40,676 nt of DNA from Sphingomonadales bacterium UBA656 (GCA_002299895.1 DBOC01000013.1:1-40676), one strand, 5' to 3'. Shown: positions 1 through 8,232, counted from the stretch's first letter. Numbers and translations: made by a program. Notes: generated from the sequence alone by a model not told the origin.

Positions 1-139
1 CCACCATTTACCCTGCTAACTATTTCATTTTATGATAATTTATTCGAATTACAGTTATTCGATTTATTAAAGTTAGCCATTGCATCTTATCGATTGAACA
101 CCCAATCGTTCTCGTGTTCTGCGATGATGCGGCATTGGT
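1..139. other. AT-rich non-coding stretch downstream of agt
   Basis: No convincing gene. The stretch is clearly richer in A+T than its surroundings and holds two copies of TTATTCGA (40-47 and 55-62), 15 bases apart. A 6-bp inverted repeat (CGATTG 91-96, CAATCG 103-108) lies just beyond the end of the minus-strand glycosyltransferase gene. It could be a weak terminator, but no T-run follows it. Confidence 0.4.
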
Positions 140-1198
140 TTAAGCGGCCAACACTTCGGAATTGCTCGCTTTTGTAATACCATTCACGAATTGATTAGTG
201 CAGCTGTTCCAGCAGAACTGGGCGCCATATTTTGCCGCATGGGCACGGCTAAGTGACAGCGCCCCTTTTATAGCCTCGGCAAGATCAGGCTTAAGGCAGC
301 CAACTGCTTCGTCTAAATTGCCATGCGCTCCGCGACCTTCGGCCCCGATGATATCCAACGGCCCCTGAACGGGATAGCCAGCCACCGGAACGCCGCAAGC
401 AAGCGCCTCCAGCATGACCAGTCCAAAGGTATCGGTCTTGCTTGGAAACACGAAAACATCAGCAGAGGCGTAAATGCTGGCAAGCTCGGCGCCATGACGT
501 GTCCCAAGGAAAATGGCGTCGGGATAGCGCGCTTGAAGATGCGCGCGGGCAGGGCCGTCGCCGACGATGACTTTCGTTCCCGTTACATCTGCGTCAAGAA
601 ACGCCTCCAAATTCTTTTCAACGGCTACCCTACCGACCGATAGCAATATTGGCTTCGCAAGAGGCTGTAAGCTCTCGTGAACCGGCTGGTCTGGATGGAA
701 CACCGCATGATCAATGCCACGCGACCAAATTTGTGTCGGATGAATACCCCGACTTTCCAATTCATCACGCAGGCTTTGCGTAGCGGTCAAGATTGCCCGG
801 GACCCCTTGTGGAATGTGCGCATAATCGGCCAGATAAAGTCCGGCGACAGCCGCGTGCGTGCGGCGACATATTCGGGAAACCGGGTATGAAAAGCAGTGG
901 TGAAGGGGACGTTGTGCTTTAAGCACCATGCCCGTGCACTCCAGCCAATGGGGCCTTCGGTGGAAATGTGGACGATGTCGGGCCTGAACGTTCCCAACGC
1001 CTTACGCACACCGAAACGCGGCGCCAATGCCAATCGAATTTCCGAATAGCCAGGGCAGGGAATGGTCATGAACCTGTCAGGTGCAACAACCTCAACCTCA
1101 TGTCCTTGCGCTTTCAGGCGACTTATCGTTTCGGTTAAAGTGCGCACAACGCCATTGACTTGTGGTGCCCACGCATCCGTTGCGATAGCGAGCCTCAT
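140..1198 (-). CDS. agt: glycosyltransferase, probable diacylglycerol glycosyltransferase (Agt-like)
   Basis: A 352-residue family-4 type glycosyltransferase. The N-terminal Rossmann half starts with a sugar/lipid acceptor domain (MRLAIATDAWAPQVNG). The C-terminal half carries the donor-site signature TDTFGLVMLEALACGVPV, where the second acidic residue of the usual E-x7-E is kept and the first is Asp. No signal peptide or clear membrane span is visible, so it is probably a peripheral inner-membrane enzyme. Its ATG overlaps the stop of the upstream metallophosphoesterase by four bases, so the two are translationally coupled. In rhizobia, Agrobacterium and marine alphaproteobacteria, the pair PlcP plus Agt converts phospholipid to diacylglycerol and then to glycolipids during phosphate starvation. 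The pairing and the Pho box upstream of the operon suggest that role here. The donor sugar cannot be told from sequence. Another lipid or LPS glycosyltransferase is the alternative. Confidence 0.75.
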   Translation of the reverse strand: MRLAIATDAWAPQVNGVVRTLTETISRLKAQGHEVEVVAPDRFMTIPCPGYSEIRLALAPRFGVRKALGTFRPDIVHISTEGPIGWSARAWCLKHNVPFTTAFHTRFPEYVAARTRLSPDFIWPIMRTFHKGSRAILTATQSLRDELESRGIHPTQIWSRGIDHAVFHPDQPVHESLQPLAKPILLSVGRVAVEKNLEAFLDADVTGTKVIVGDGPARAHLQARYPDAIFLGTRHGAELASIYASADVFVFPSKTDTFGLVMLEALACGVPVAGYPVQGPLDIIGAEGRGAHGNLDEAVGCLKPDLAEAIKGALSLSRAHAAKYGAQFCWNSCTNQFVNGITKASNSEVLAA

Positions 1199-2088
1199 GC
1201 TTCGACAGCCGCTTGCTTTGTAGCGCGGTTCCGAACGTTTTCAGCCCAGTTGATGATGGACATCGTGCCATCCTTGGCTTCCGTCAGGGCAGTGCAGCTT
1301 TCAACCCAATCACCGTCATTATAATAAGTTATTGATCCAAATTCGCGAATTTCTGCACTGTGAATATGACCGCAGACCACGCCCTGAACGCCGCGCTGCG
1401 CAGCCTCACGTGCCACGACCTCTTCATATTTCCCGATAAATTGGACAGCATTTTTGACACGCATTTTCAAATAAGAGGAAAGCGACCAATAAGGCATGTT
1501 GAACCTGCGCCGGATGGCATTCAGGACGATATTGGCCCTTAAGAGCAACGTGTACGCCTGATCACCCAAAAAGGCGAGCCAGCGTGCATACAGAACAATG
1601 CCGTCAAACGCGTCGCCATGCGTGACAAGCAAGTTGCGCCCGTCAGCTGTGGTATGGATCGCCTCGAGCTGTACCTCAACGCCGCCAAAGCTGAGTCCCG
1701 CATAATCACGGAACATCTCGTCATGGTTACCGGGAATGTAGATTACGCGGGTACCCCGATGCGCCATTTTCAAGACGCGGCGAATAACTTCATTATGTTG
1801 GTCTGGCCAATACCAGCCCTTACGCAAGCGCCAACCGTCAACAATGTCGCCAACCAGATACAGTGTTTCGCACTCAATCGAATGCAGAAAATCGCACAAC
1901 AAATCCGCCTGGCAGCCCGCGGTGCCAAGATGGATGTCTGATACCCACACGGTGCGCAGTTTCATCTTGGGCTGAAAGCTTCGTGGCTCAGGCTTATCGA
2001 ACCAGGTCGGCAGCTTTGGCTTATCGCTATCGTGCTCAACGCGCGGCGCTTCAATTGTGTTATTGTCGCTAAATACTGTATCTGTCAT
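1195..2088 (-). CDS. plcP: metallophosphoesterase, probable PlcP-type phospholipase C (LpxH-like family)
   Basis: A 297-residue calcineurin-like phosphoesterase of the family often labelled UDP-2,3-diacylglucosamine diphosphatase. All dimetal ligands are visible: D51-x-H53, D81, N121-H122-D123, H157 and H241-x-H243. A poorly conserved extension of about 40 residues precedes the domain. No signal peptide is seen. Alphaproteobacteria usually make lipid A with LpxI, and the same fold serves as PlcP, which removes the head group of phosphatidylcholine or phosphatidylethanolamine under phosphate limitation. The four-base overlap with a glycosyltransferase and a Pho-box-like promoter 55 bases upstream favour PlcP. 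The sequence alone does not exclude LpxH activity. The start is supported by a purine-rich stretch (GGGGGTAGAAG) just before the ATG. Confidence 0.7.
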   Translation of the reverse strand: MTDTVFSDNNTIEAPRVEHDSDKPKLPTWFDKPEPRSFQPKMKLRTVWVSDIHLGTAGCQADLLCDFLHSIECETLYLVGDIVDGWRLRKGWYWPDQHNEVIRRVLKMAHRGTRVIYIPGNHDEMFRDYAGLSFGGVEVQLEAIHTTADGRNLLVTHGDAFDGIVLYARWLAFLGDQAYTLLLRANIVLNAIRRRFNMPYWSLSSYLKMRVKNAVQFIGKYEEVVAREAAQRGVQGVVCGHIHSAEIREFGSITYYNDGDWVESCTALTEAKDGTMSIINWAENVRNRATKQAAVEA

Positions 2089-2117
2089 CTGCTTCTACCC
2101 CCATCAGATGTGTTTTC

Positions 2118-2160
2118 AGTATCGGGCAGTTTGGTCAGGTGCGTGGCAAAACGATGACAG
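2118..2160 (-). promoter_or_regulatory. Pho-box-like promoter of plcP-agt
   Basis: Read on the minus strand, CTGTCAT (2160-2154), four bases, TTGCCAC (2149-2143), four bases, and CTGACCA (2138-2132) form half-sites in 11-bp register. The first matches the E. coli Pho half-site CTGTCAT exactly; the second differs from TTGTCAC by one base; the third is degenerate. A possible -10 (GATACT, 2123-2118) begins 8 bases after the last half-site, the same gap as in front of gspC. A short GGCAAAA/TTTTGCC dyad (2145-2170) overlaps this array but has no T-run. Confidence 0.55.
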
Positions 2161-2191
2161 TTTTTTTGCCATCGATCTTATTGCGCCTTGT

Positions 2192-3526
2192 TTATTTTAT
2201 GGCTTGAAGTTCTGCATCCGGCAGCGTCAATCCCATAGCTTGGGCAAGGGTAGGGGCAATGACGCGCATGTCGATTTCGCCTAAATTGCGGCCTTTTTGA
2301 ATGCCTTTGCCCATCATCATGAAGCTTGATCGCATGAATGGCTTGTCAGGAAAATAACCATGCGTGCCTTTGCTAGCTGACGGGCTCACCAAAGGTGCCG
2401 TCGCGCCTTTAAAGCTGCCAGCATAGGTATTCGGGGCAAAGCTGACGTAGAAACTTGCCTGCGGATTCGCCCCATATTGAGCGATTTTCGATTCGGTGGC
2501 TATTTCGGCTATGCCGTTCTTAGGGTCAGCTTTTAACTGCTCCAAAAGATCTGAAACGCGGGCACGTAACGCTGAATCGGATGGTCGCTTCAAAACAATT
2601 GCCGACGATCCGCCAGAGTTCCACGGACTGGCTTCCCAGTCTTTGATTTTGCCGTTGGCATCGAGAATAATAAAGCCGGCGTCAATGAAAGCACGATACA
2701 GGTTGACCTCAGTATCTACCGTTGAAAATCCGTGGTCGGACACCACAGCGATAACGCTGTCGGGCCGCGCTGCCATTTGTGCCGCCATGATGTTGCCGAC
2801 CACGGCGTCAATCCGTTTAAGTACCGCATGCGCAGCCGCCGTGTTGGGACCTTTTTCATGCTGCTCATGGTCGAGCGCCGTCAGATAGACGGTGGTAAAA
2901 TAGGGTTTTTCGCGTGTGATAAGAGCGGTTGCAAACTGGCCTCGGATTTCGTCGCTGGTAATACTTTCGTCGATACCGGGGGCATATTCGCCCAATTGGC
3001 TTTCCAACGATTCAATCAAACCTGGGGTGGCAAGAGACTTTAGCAGCTTGGCATCATCCGCATGGCCCGTGCGCCAAATTTGTGGGATGTTCCATTTCAC
3101 CGCGCTGGCGTTAACACTGACGGGCCAATGCACATTTGCGGTGGTCAACTTTGCCTTTGCGGCGATATCCCACAAGGTCGGAACCCTAAAGTCGGTGGCA
3201 TACCAATACCAACCGCCTTGGTTGATTTGCAGGGGATCGAAACTGTTGTTGCCAAAAATGCCATGCCGCGATGGGCTGACGCCCGTAATCAGCGTTGCGT
3301 GGCTTGGATAGGTTACAGTTGGCAGGACTCCGCGTACGCCTTGGGCATAGCTGCCTTGCGTAATGAAACGTTTCAGGTTCGGAATATCGATCCCGCTATT
3401 GTCCGCTTCAATAACATCATCGGGTTGTAAACCGTCGATGGAAATCAGCAGCACCGGCTCAGCCGATGCTGCCGACGGCAGCGCACTCACAAGGAGCGCG
3501 CTGCCAATCAGCAAGGCTGATTTCAT
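2192..3526 (-). CDS. exported nucleotide pyrophosphatase/phosphodiesterase (alkaline phosphatase superfamily)
   Basis: A 444-residue enzyme of the type I phosphodiesterase/nucleotide pyrophosphatase family. A signal peptide (about residues 1-22, ending SAASA) directs it to the periplasm or beyond. Metal and catalytic residues of the superfamily are visible: D31 in SIDGLQPDD, the Thr nucleophile T72 in VTYPSHATLITG, D219 and H223 in LTALDHEQHEKG, D264-H265 in SDHGFS, and a late His in GTHGYFPD. The family hydrolyses phosphodiesters such as nucleotides, nucleotide sugars or glycerophospho-head groups; which one is used here is unknown. Its ATG overlaps the stop of the upstream TonB receptor by one base, so the two form an operon. 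With the Pho boxes upstream of the receptor, release of phosphate from organic esters is the likely role. Confidence 0.82.
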   Translation of the reverse strand: MKSALLIGSALLVSALPSAASAEPVLLISIDGLQPDDVIEADNSGIDIPNLKRFITQGSYAQGVRGVLPTVTYPSHATLITGVSPSRHGIFGNNSFDPLQINQGGWYWYATDFRVPTLWDIAAKAKLTTANVHWPVSVNASAVKWNIPQIWRTGHADDAKLLKSLATPGLIESLESQLGEYAPGIDESITSDEIRGQFATALITREKPYFTTVYLTALDHEQHEKGPNTAAAHAVLKRIDAVVGNIMAAQMAARPDSVIAVVSDHGFSTVDTEVNLYRAFIDAGFIILDANGKIKDWEASPWNSGGSSAIVLKRPSDSALRARVSDLLEQLKADPKNGIAEIATESKIAQYGANPQASFYVSFAPNTYAGSFKGATAPLVSPSASKGTHGYFPDKPFMRSSFMMMGKGIQKGRNLGEIDMRVIAPTLAQAMGLTLPDAELQAIK

Positions 3527-5739
3527 TAGAAACCAGCCTTCAACGTTACAAAGAATTGCTGAGGTGAGGCAGCAAGCAACGTTTGGTTATCACCACTATT
3601 GCCAAAACCATTCGAACCGATGGTTGAGACATATTTTTTATCGAGCAAGTTAACCGCGTTCAATTGCAGCTCAACTGGCGTCCGCATTCCTGCTTCAAAA
3701 CGATAGCCCAAGGTGGCATCAATCAGGACCCGCGCAGGGACCGATTTATCGTTGAGATATGTGAAATAGCGTTTGCTCATATAATTGGCACCGACGCGGC
3801 CGAAGAACGTATCGCTGTCATAAGCAACTTCGCCGCGTAGCAGATGCTTTGGCGTATCCACGACGTCCTTGCCCTTAATAGCAATGGTCGCCGTCGGCGT
3901 AACCACATTGTCCTCATAAGTTGCGCCAGTGTAGCTATATGATCCAAACAAGGTCACGCCACCACCCAAGCGCACATCGCCTGCCGCTTCAAAACCAATG
4001 GAGCGCACACTACCGACATTTTGCAGAATGGCAGGATTGCCAACAATGCCCGCGCCGGTTGCTACGCCCAATAAACGGTTACTGAAATTGACGTAATATA
4101 CGCCGATGACGCCGTTAAAGACATTGTCGTTGTAACGGGCGCCGAGTTCAAAGGTGTCCGATGCTTCTGGCTTCAGACCACGCGCGATAAGCGCGTCGAA
4201 CCCAGCTTGCGTTGTGGCGAACGGCCCGCTCGTCGCAGACGAAACGAAAGCACGCGTCACTTGTGTGAAACCACCGAAAATCTCTGCGCTATCATTTAGC
4301 TTATATGCAACGCCGACATGCGGTTGGAACCAATCTTGTGACTTGATTGCGCCAGCGGACAGTGATCCTTTAATCCGCGGGTTGGATTCATTATTGACCT
4401 GAAAACCCTTCCAACCAAGGTTGATTGTCAAATCGCCAAGGCTGATTTTGTCTTGCACATAATATTGCAGCGTATCTGTGTTGAAATCAAATAGCCACTG
4501 CGTGAAAAATGGGTTGGTCAAGAATTTAGTATGATCAAGTCCAGGAACAGTGTTGCTTTCATAGGCATAAAAACGACGTGCCTGCGTGAAGTCATTATGC
4601 TCATACCAGCCGCCGACGGTTACGTCATGGTTACCGAATTGAGTGTTCAGCGAACCGAATACACCGCCACGTTGAATGTCATACTCAGTGGTCCGAGCGG
4701 ACATTGGAACGCCATTTGGGCTAGGGACATAAGGTGTACCCCATGTGCCTTGACCTGTATTGTTGTGGTAATAAGCCTTAACCTTAAAGGTCACATTGTC
4801 GCCAAGCGGAGCGGTCAGCCCATAAGCGGTTAGCAAATCTTTCCGGAGCCCCGATGCATCATAATAGCTGTCGTCAAGATTGTTGATGGGGGCAACAAAA
4901 ACGCCCCGTGCTGCTGCAATCGCCTTTGCATAATTCGGGAAGTAGTTGTCGTGATCATATCCAAGACGATTAATCATCTCGAGGGAGAGATCTTGATAAT
5001 CCTGTTCTGCGCGATCAGAATAAGAAAAATAGCCATCCAATTCGGCGTTACCTACAGGAACAATCGCCTTTGCATTGAATTGCAGGTTCTTTTGCTCGCC
5101 GCTGCCCTTCCATTTATCGGCTTTGTGATACACGCCAGAGACAAAGCCGCGGAAGCCGCCTGCTTCGCCGAAATTGATGCGGCCAAAGGCACGCATTGTA
5201 TTTTCCGAACCATAAGTCAGATTGGCGTCAACGCCTAGACCATCGCTGTTATCTGCGGAGAAGAATTCCAGCGTACCGCCAAGGTTATTCGTTGCTTGCG
5301 TTCCAATTGAACCCGAACCCTGAGACACTCTGGTTACACCGATATTGTCCGAAATGATTGCGCGACCAATATGTAGGCCATTGTTATTTCCGTACGAAGA
5401 ATCACCCAGCGGGATTCCGTCGAGCGTGTAGCCCAGCTGGTTCTGGTTAAACCCACGGATCGAAACGCGGCTTGACCATTCATATGTTCCGAACGGGTCA
5501 GCCGATTGGAAATTGACGCTGGGGAGTTTCTCGATTGCCTTTAATGGGCTCGTTCCAGGGGCGAGGATGAGGAGTTCTTTGGTTGAAAGCTCTTGGACCT
5601 GGCGTGTTTCGCCTTTTCCGAACACCACGATTTCAGCGTCGTCCGAGTCGACGGCTGCTGGCGTGTTTGCCTGTTGTGCCATGGCAGGCACCGCACCAAA
5701 GGCCACTCCGGCCAAAAGCATTACTGATAGTTTACGCAT
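3526..5739 (-). CDS. TonB-dependent outer-membrane receptor (phosphate-starvation candidate)
   Basis: A 737-residue TonB-dependent receptor. The signal peptide ends in VPAMAQQ (cleavage near residue 22). A plug domain follows (about residues 45-170), with typical pieces such as VSIRGFNQNQLGYTLDGIP and NNLGGTLEFF. The rest is a 22-strand-type barrel ending in the aromatic FFVTLKAGF. The start has an AAGG-type ribosome site (GGGAAGGTAAATCC). It is the first gene of a two-gene operon with the phosphodiesterase, and a minus-oriented Pho box lies about 145 bases upstream. The substrate is unknown; the context suggests a phosphorylated compound or a product released from one. Iron-chelate receptors share the fold, so substrate inference rests only on the neighbours. 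Confidence 0.85.
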   Translation of the reverse strand: MRKLSVMLLAGVAFGAVPAMAQQANTPAAVDSDDAEIVVFGKGETRQVQELSTKELLILAPGTSPLKAIEKLPSVNFQSADPFGTYEWSSRVSIRGFNQNQLGYTLDGIPLGDSSYGNNNGLHIGRAIISDNIGVTRVSQGSGSIGTQATNNLGGTLEFFSADNSDGLGVDANLTYGSENTMRAFGRINFGEAGGFRGFVSGVYHKADKWKGSGEQKNLQFNAKAIVPVGNAELDGYFSYSDRAEQDYQDLSLEMINRLGYDHDNYFPNYAKAIAAARGVFVAPINNLDDSYYDASGLRKDLLTAYGLTAPLGDNVTFKVKAYYHNNTGQGTWGTPYVPSPNGVPMSARTTEYDIQRGGVFGSLNTQFGNHDVTVGGWYEHNDFTQARRFYAYESNTVPGLDHTKFLTNPFFTQWLFDFNTDTLQYYVQDKISLGDLTINLGWKGFQVNNESNPRIKGSLSAGAIKSQDWFQPHVGVAYKLNDSAEIFGGFTQVTRAFVSSATSGPFATTQAGFDALIARGLKPEASDTFELGARYNDNVFNGVIGVYYVNFSNRLLGVATGAGIVGNPAILQNVGSVRSIGFEAAGDVRLGGGVTLFGSYSYTGATYEDNVVTPTATIAIKGKDVVDTPKHLLRGEVAYDSDTFFGRVGANYMSKRYFTYLNDKSVPARVLIDATLGYRFEAGMRTPVELQLNAVNLLDKKYVSTIGSNGFGNSGDNQTLLAASPQQFFVTLKAGF

Positions 5740-5884
5740 GGATTTACCTTCCCTGTGCTGGTTTGCGATTGGCCAAATAAGGAAGGTAAATGGCCGTTTG
5801 ATGCGGTTATCATGGCGTTTTTATATTAGATATATGGCGGAAATGTTGCGGCTTCGTAGGGCTCCTCTCGTCGGTTCGCGGTTC

Positions 5885-5902
5885 ATTACATTTTTATGAC
5901 AT
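5885..5902 (-). promoter_or_regulatory. Pho-box-like site facing the TonB receptor operon
   Basis: On the minus strand this reads ATGTCAT, AAAA, ATGTAAT: two 7-bp half-sites separated by four A residues, as in a Pho box. It points toward the TonB receptor/phosphodiesterase operon. No good -10 element is found at the usual distance, so the promoter itself is not mapped. It faces the opposite-oriented box at 5916-5933. Confidence 0.6.
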
Positions 5903-5915
5903 GTATATTGCATAA

Positions 5916-5933
5916 GTGTCATTAAAGTGTAAT
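5916..5933 (+). promoter_or_regulatory. Pho-box-like site facing the small repeat-protein gene
   Basis: GTGTCAT, TAAA, GTGTAAT is a 7-4-7 direct repeat like the E. coli phoA Pho box. It lies 27 bases before the ATG at 5961. A sigma70-like pair also fits here: TTGCAT (5908-5913), 16 bases, TAATAT (5930-5935). If that pair is the promoter, the box sits in its spacer and -10, so the sign of regulation cannot be read from the sequence. Confidence 0.6.
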
Positions 5934-5960
5934 ATTCAATCGAGGATAAGGAGAGATGGT

Positions 5961-6341
5961 ATGAAAATGTTGTTGTTAGGCGCTTTGGTCGTCGGAACTA
6001 TTTCAGGTGCAGCGCAGGCTAAGTCGGACGCCGCTGGCGAAATTTCATACCCAAAGGGGTCTATTGGATATGAGGCGCTGATGCGCGGAGATAATGAGCG
6101 CGCCGTCTCTCAAATCATGGCTAATGAACAGGTCAGTAAGCATGACCCCGCCAAGTTGCTTAATCTTGGTCTTGCCTTTGCGCGGATTGGGCGCACTGAC
6201 CAAGCAGCTGGTTATTTTAAGGCTGCGATGCAGGCCCGTGATAGTTTGGATTTGGTTTTGGCTGATGGTCGCGTGATTAATTCGAAGGTTGCAGCGCGCG
6301 AGGCGTATGACAATCTGCAAATGCGGATTGCAACGCGCTAA
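5961..6341 (+). CDS. small exported tetratricopeptide-like protein
   Basis: A 126-residue protein of unknown function. The start at 5961 is chosen because AAGGAGAG lies just before it and the protein then opens with a good signal peptide (MKMLLLGALVVGTISGAAQA). The longer frame from 5916 would be translated through the Pho box. The mature part is helical: about residues 35-100 resemble two TPR-type helix pairs (YEALMRGDNERAVSQIMAN, then KLLNLGLAFARIGRTDQAAG). It is probably periplasmic. It is a monocistronic gene ended by a hairpin terminator, divergent from the phosphodiesterase/TonB operon. The shared region with Pho boxes suggests co-regulation by phosphate. No more precise role can be supported. 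Confidence 0.7.
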   Translation: MKMLLLGALVVGTISGAAQAKSDAAGEISYPKGSIGYEALMRGDNERAVSQIMANEQVSKHDPAKLLNLGLAFARIGRTDQAAGYFKAAMQARDSLDLVLADGRVINSKVAAREAYDNLQMRIATR

Positions 6342-6376
6342 GCTATAGTCTCTGCAGTTTACAATTGTTAACGTTA

Positions 6377-6410
6377 AAAAGCGAGCCTGCTGGGCTCGCT
6401 TTTGTTTGTT
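6377..6410 (+). terminator. rho-independent terminator after the repeat-protein gene
   Basis: GCGAGCC (6381-6387) pairs with GGCTCGC (6393-6399) across a 5-base loop, flanked by AAAA and TTTTGTTTGTT. This is a standard intrinsic terminator. Confidence 0.85.
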
Positions 6411-6445
6411 TTCTTGGGCTTAAGGCCGCGATGTGGCATTGATTT

Positions 6446-6584
6446 CGTCAATGTAATATTTTTGACGCAAAATATTCTCTCAACTGCAATGTTATGCGCA
6501 CACTGGTGTCATAGGTGGTGCCTAAATGATGCCACGTCAACGGGTGGGGACTCTTTTTGATTCGTCGCTGCTGCGTTGTAACTG
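6446..6584 (+). promoter_or_regulatory. regulatory region of the lipoprotein/TonB receptor pair
   Basis: Three elements can be seen. CGTCAA (6446-6451) and TTGACG (6462-6467) form a perfect inverted repeat around 10 AT-rich bases. TGGTGTC, TGGTGCC and TGATGCC (6504-6510, 6516-6522, 6527-6533) are three near-identical direct repeats spaced 12 and 11 bases; the first contains GTGTCAT, the left Pho half-site, but the others do not fit a Pho box. A sigma70-like promoter TTGATT (6557-6562), 16 bases, TAACTG (6579-6584) is possible. A small dyad TGCCC/GGGCA (6583-6598) follows. Confidence 0.35.
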
Positions 6585-6623
6585 CCCATAGTCGGGCAAG
6601 CCATTTTGTTGCGGAGATTAAGA

Positions 6624-8216
6624 ATGTTTGACCCTAAATTGCGCGGGATCGTATATGCGACAGCAGCAGCAGTCCTTGTCACTGGTTGTGGCGCAGACGA
6701 TATCGCGTCGCCAGGTACTGGTGGTAACATCACCATCAACAACCCAGCTGCTCCTCCTCCGCCACCACCGCCACCACCGCCGGCCGCAACTGTCACGCCT
6801 GCAACTGGCTGCCCAACCATTGGGAACCCAGTTCAGCTGACCGACGATGGTACGATTACTGGCCCAACGGGCACGTACCGCGTTTGCACACTGCCCGCCC
6901 GCCTTACCGCCAACTCAACTTTGCCAAAGGTCGCAGGACTGTTGTACCGCCTCGGCGGACGTGTTGATGTTGGTACGGACAGAGGTCCGACTCCCCTTTC
7001 CAACGCTACCGACGAAGCAAATGCCACGGTAACATTGTCAATCGCACCTGGCGTAACGATTTTTGGCGGGACCGGTGTTTCTTGGTTGAACGTTAACCGC
7101 GGGCATCGTATCAGCGCCGTGGGCACTGCTGCTCTTCCAATCGTGTTCACGAGCCGTGATAACGTCATTGGATTGAACACCGACAGTTCTATTGGTCAGT
7201 GGGGTGGCGTCGTTCTGAACGGACGTGCTCCTATTACGGATTGTGCGGTAACAAATGCGACACCAGGTACAATTGCTTGTGAGCGTCAGGTGGAAGGCGC
7301 TGTTGACCCTGCACTCTACGGTGGCGCGACCGCTACCGATAACAGTGGTCGAATGAGCTTTGTTCAGATTCGTTTTTCTGGCTTCGTGCTCTCCGGCAAC
7401 TCGGAACTTCAGTCGTTAACAACTGGTGGCACTGGTTCAGGTACTGTTTTGAACAACATCCAGTCGTTCAACAGCTCTGACGATGGCGCAGAATTCTTCG
7501 GCGGAAACGTCAACATGAAGTATTTTGTGTCGATCGGTGCAGACGATGATAACCTCGACACCGATGTCGGCGTAAAAGCCAACTTCCAATATGTCTTGGC
7601 AGTTCAGCGTCCAAATGCCGGAGACTCTATGATCGAGGCTGACTCGGACAACTCCGCGGATGGCAACACTCCGCGCCAGAACACACGCCTGTCGAACTTC
7701 ACCTTTATTCAGCGCAACAATACGGGCAACGCCGCTGCTATGTTGCTGCGCGGCGGCACGGATTACAGCATGTTTAACGGTGTGGTAGTTAGCCCATCGA
7801 CCTCATGCCTACGTATCAGCCGTGCGCAGACTGCTTCGACGACAGTAGATGCGTCAATTGACGAGGCTGGTGCACCAGTTTTCCGTTCGGTGGTCATGCA
7901 GTGCGGTACACCAGCTTTCGTTGGTTCGAACTCTGTAACCGAAGCGCAAGTAAGTAGCATCTTTGGCTCAGGTTCGAACGGCAATAACAGCGCGTTTACA
8001 CCAACGCTGACTTCATTGTTCATAAATGGTGCCAATGAAACTGCGGTAACAGCCTTCAACGCAAGCACCATCGCATCCTATTTCGATGCCACAACTTACA
8101 TTGGTGCGGTGAAAGATGCCAATGACACTTGGTACGCTGGTTGGACTTGTAACAGTGCCACCGCCACGCTCGGTACCAGTGTAACTGGTCTTTGCACCTC
8201 GCTCCCTACCTATTGA
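6624..8216 (+). CDS. outer-membrane lipoprotein with parallel-repeat domain, partner of a TonB receptor
   Basis: A 530-residue predicted lipoprotein. The ATG at 6624 follows GGAGATTAAG; an upstream TTG at 6606 would only spoil the signal sequence. The lipobox LVTGC ends the signal peptide and the +2 residue is Gly, so sorting to the outer membrane is expected. Residues 44-53 are ten consecutive prolines, a spacer between the lipid anchor and the body. The body is rich in G, N, T and S, with pieces such as GVTIFGGTGVSWLNVNRG, GQWGGVVLNGRAPI and SDDGAEFFGGNVNMKYF. This recalls right-handed beta-helix surface proteins that accompany TonB receptors in sphingomonads. Five or more Cys could form disulfides. 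It is the first gene of a pair with the next receptor, so substrate capture at the cell surface is a reasonable inference. No enzymatic motif is seen. Confidence 0.75.
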   Translation: MFDPKLRGIVYATAAAVLVTGCGADDIASPGTGGNITINNPAAPPPPPPPPPPAATVTPATGCPTIGNPVQLTDDGTITGPTGTYRVCTLPARLTANSTLPKVAGLLYRLGGRVDVGTDRGPTPLSNATDEANATVTLSIAPGVTIFGGTGVSWLNVNRGHRISAVGTAALPIVFTSRDNVIGLNTDSSIGQWGGVVLNGRAPITDCAVTNATPGTIACERQVEGAVDPALYGGATATDNSGRMSFVQIRFSGFVLSGNSELQSLTTGGTGSGTVLNNIQSFNSSDDGAEFFGGNVNMKYFVSIGADDDNLDTDVGVKANFQYVLAVQRPNAGDSMIEADSDNSADGNTPRQNTRLSNFTFIQRNNTGNAAAMLLRGGTDYSMFNGVVVSPSTSCLRISRAQTASTTVDASIDEAGAPVFRSVVMQCGTPAFVGSNSVTEAQVSSIFGSGSNGNNSAFTPTLTSLFINGANETAVTAFNASTIASYFDATTYIGAVKDANDTWYAGWTCNSATATLGTSVTGLCTSLPTY

Positions 8217-8232
8217 TAGGCAGTCATTGATT

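Noticed and set aside
2145..2170. GGCAAAA/TTTTGCC hairpin as a terminator between the phosphodiesterase and plcP.
   Set aside because: No T-run follows in the direction of transcription, and the bases are better explained as part of the Pho-box array.
6506..6534. A Pho box before the lipoprotein gene.
   Set aside because: Only GTGTCAT fits; the next half-site in 11-bp register (GGTGCCT) does not. Listed as unexplained repeats instead.
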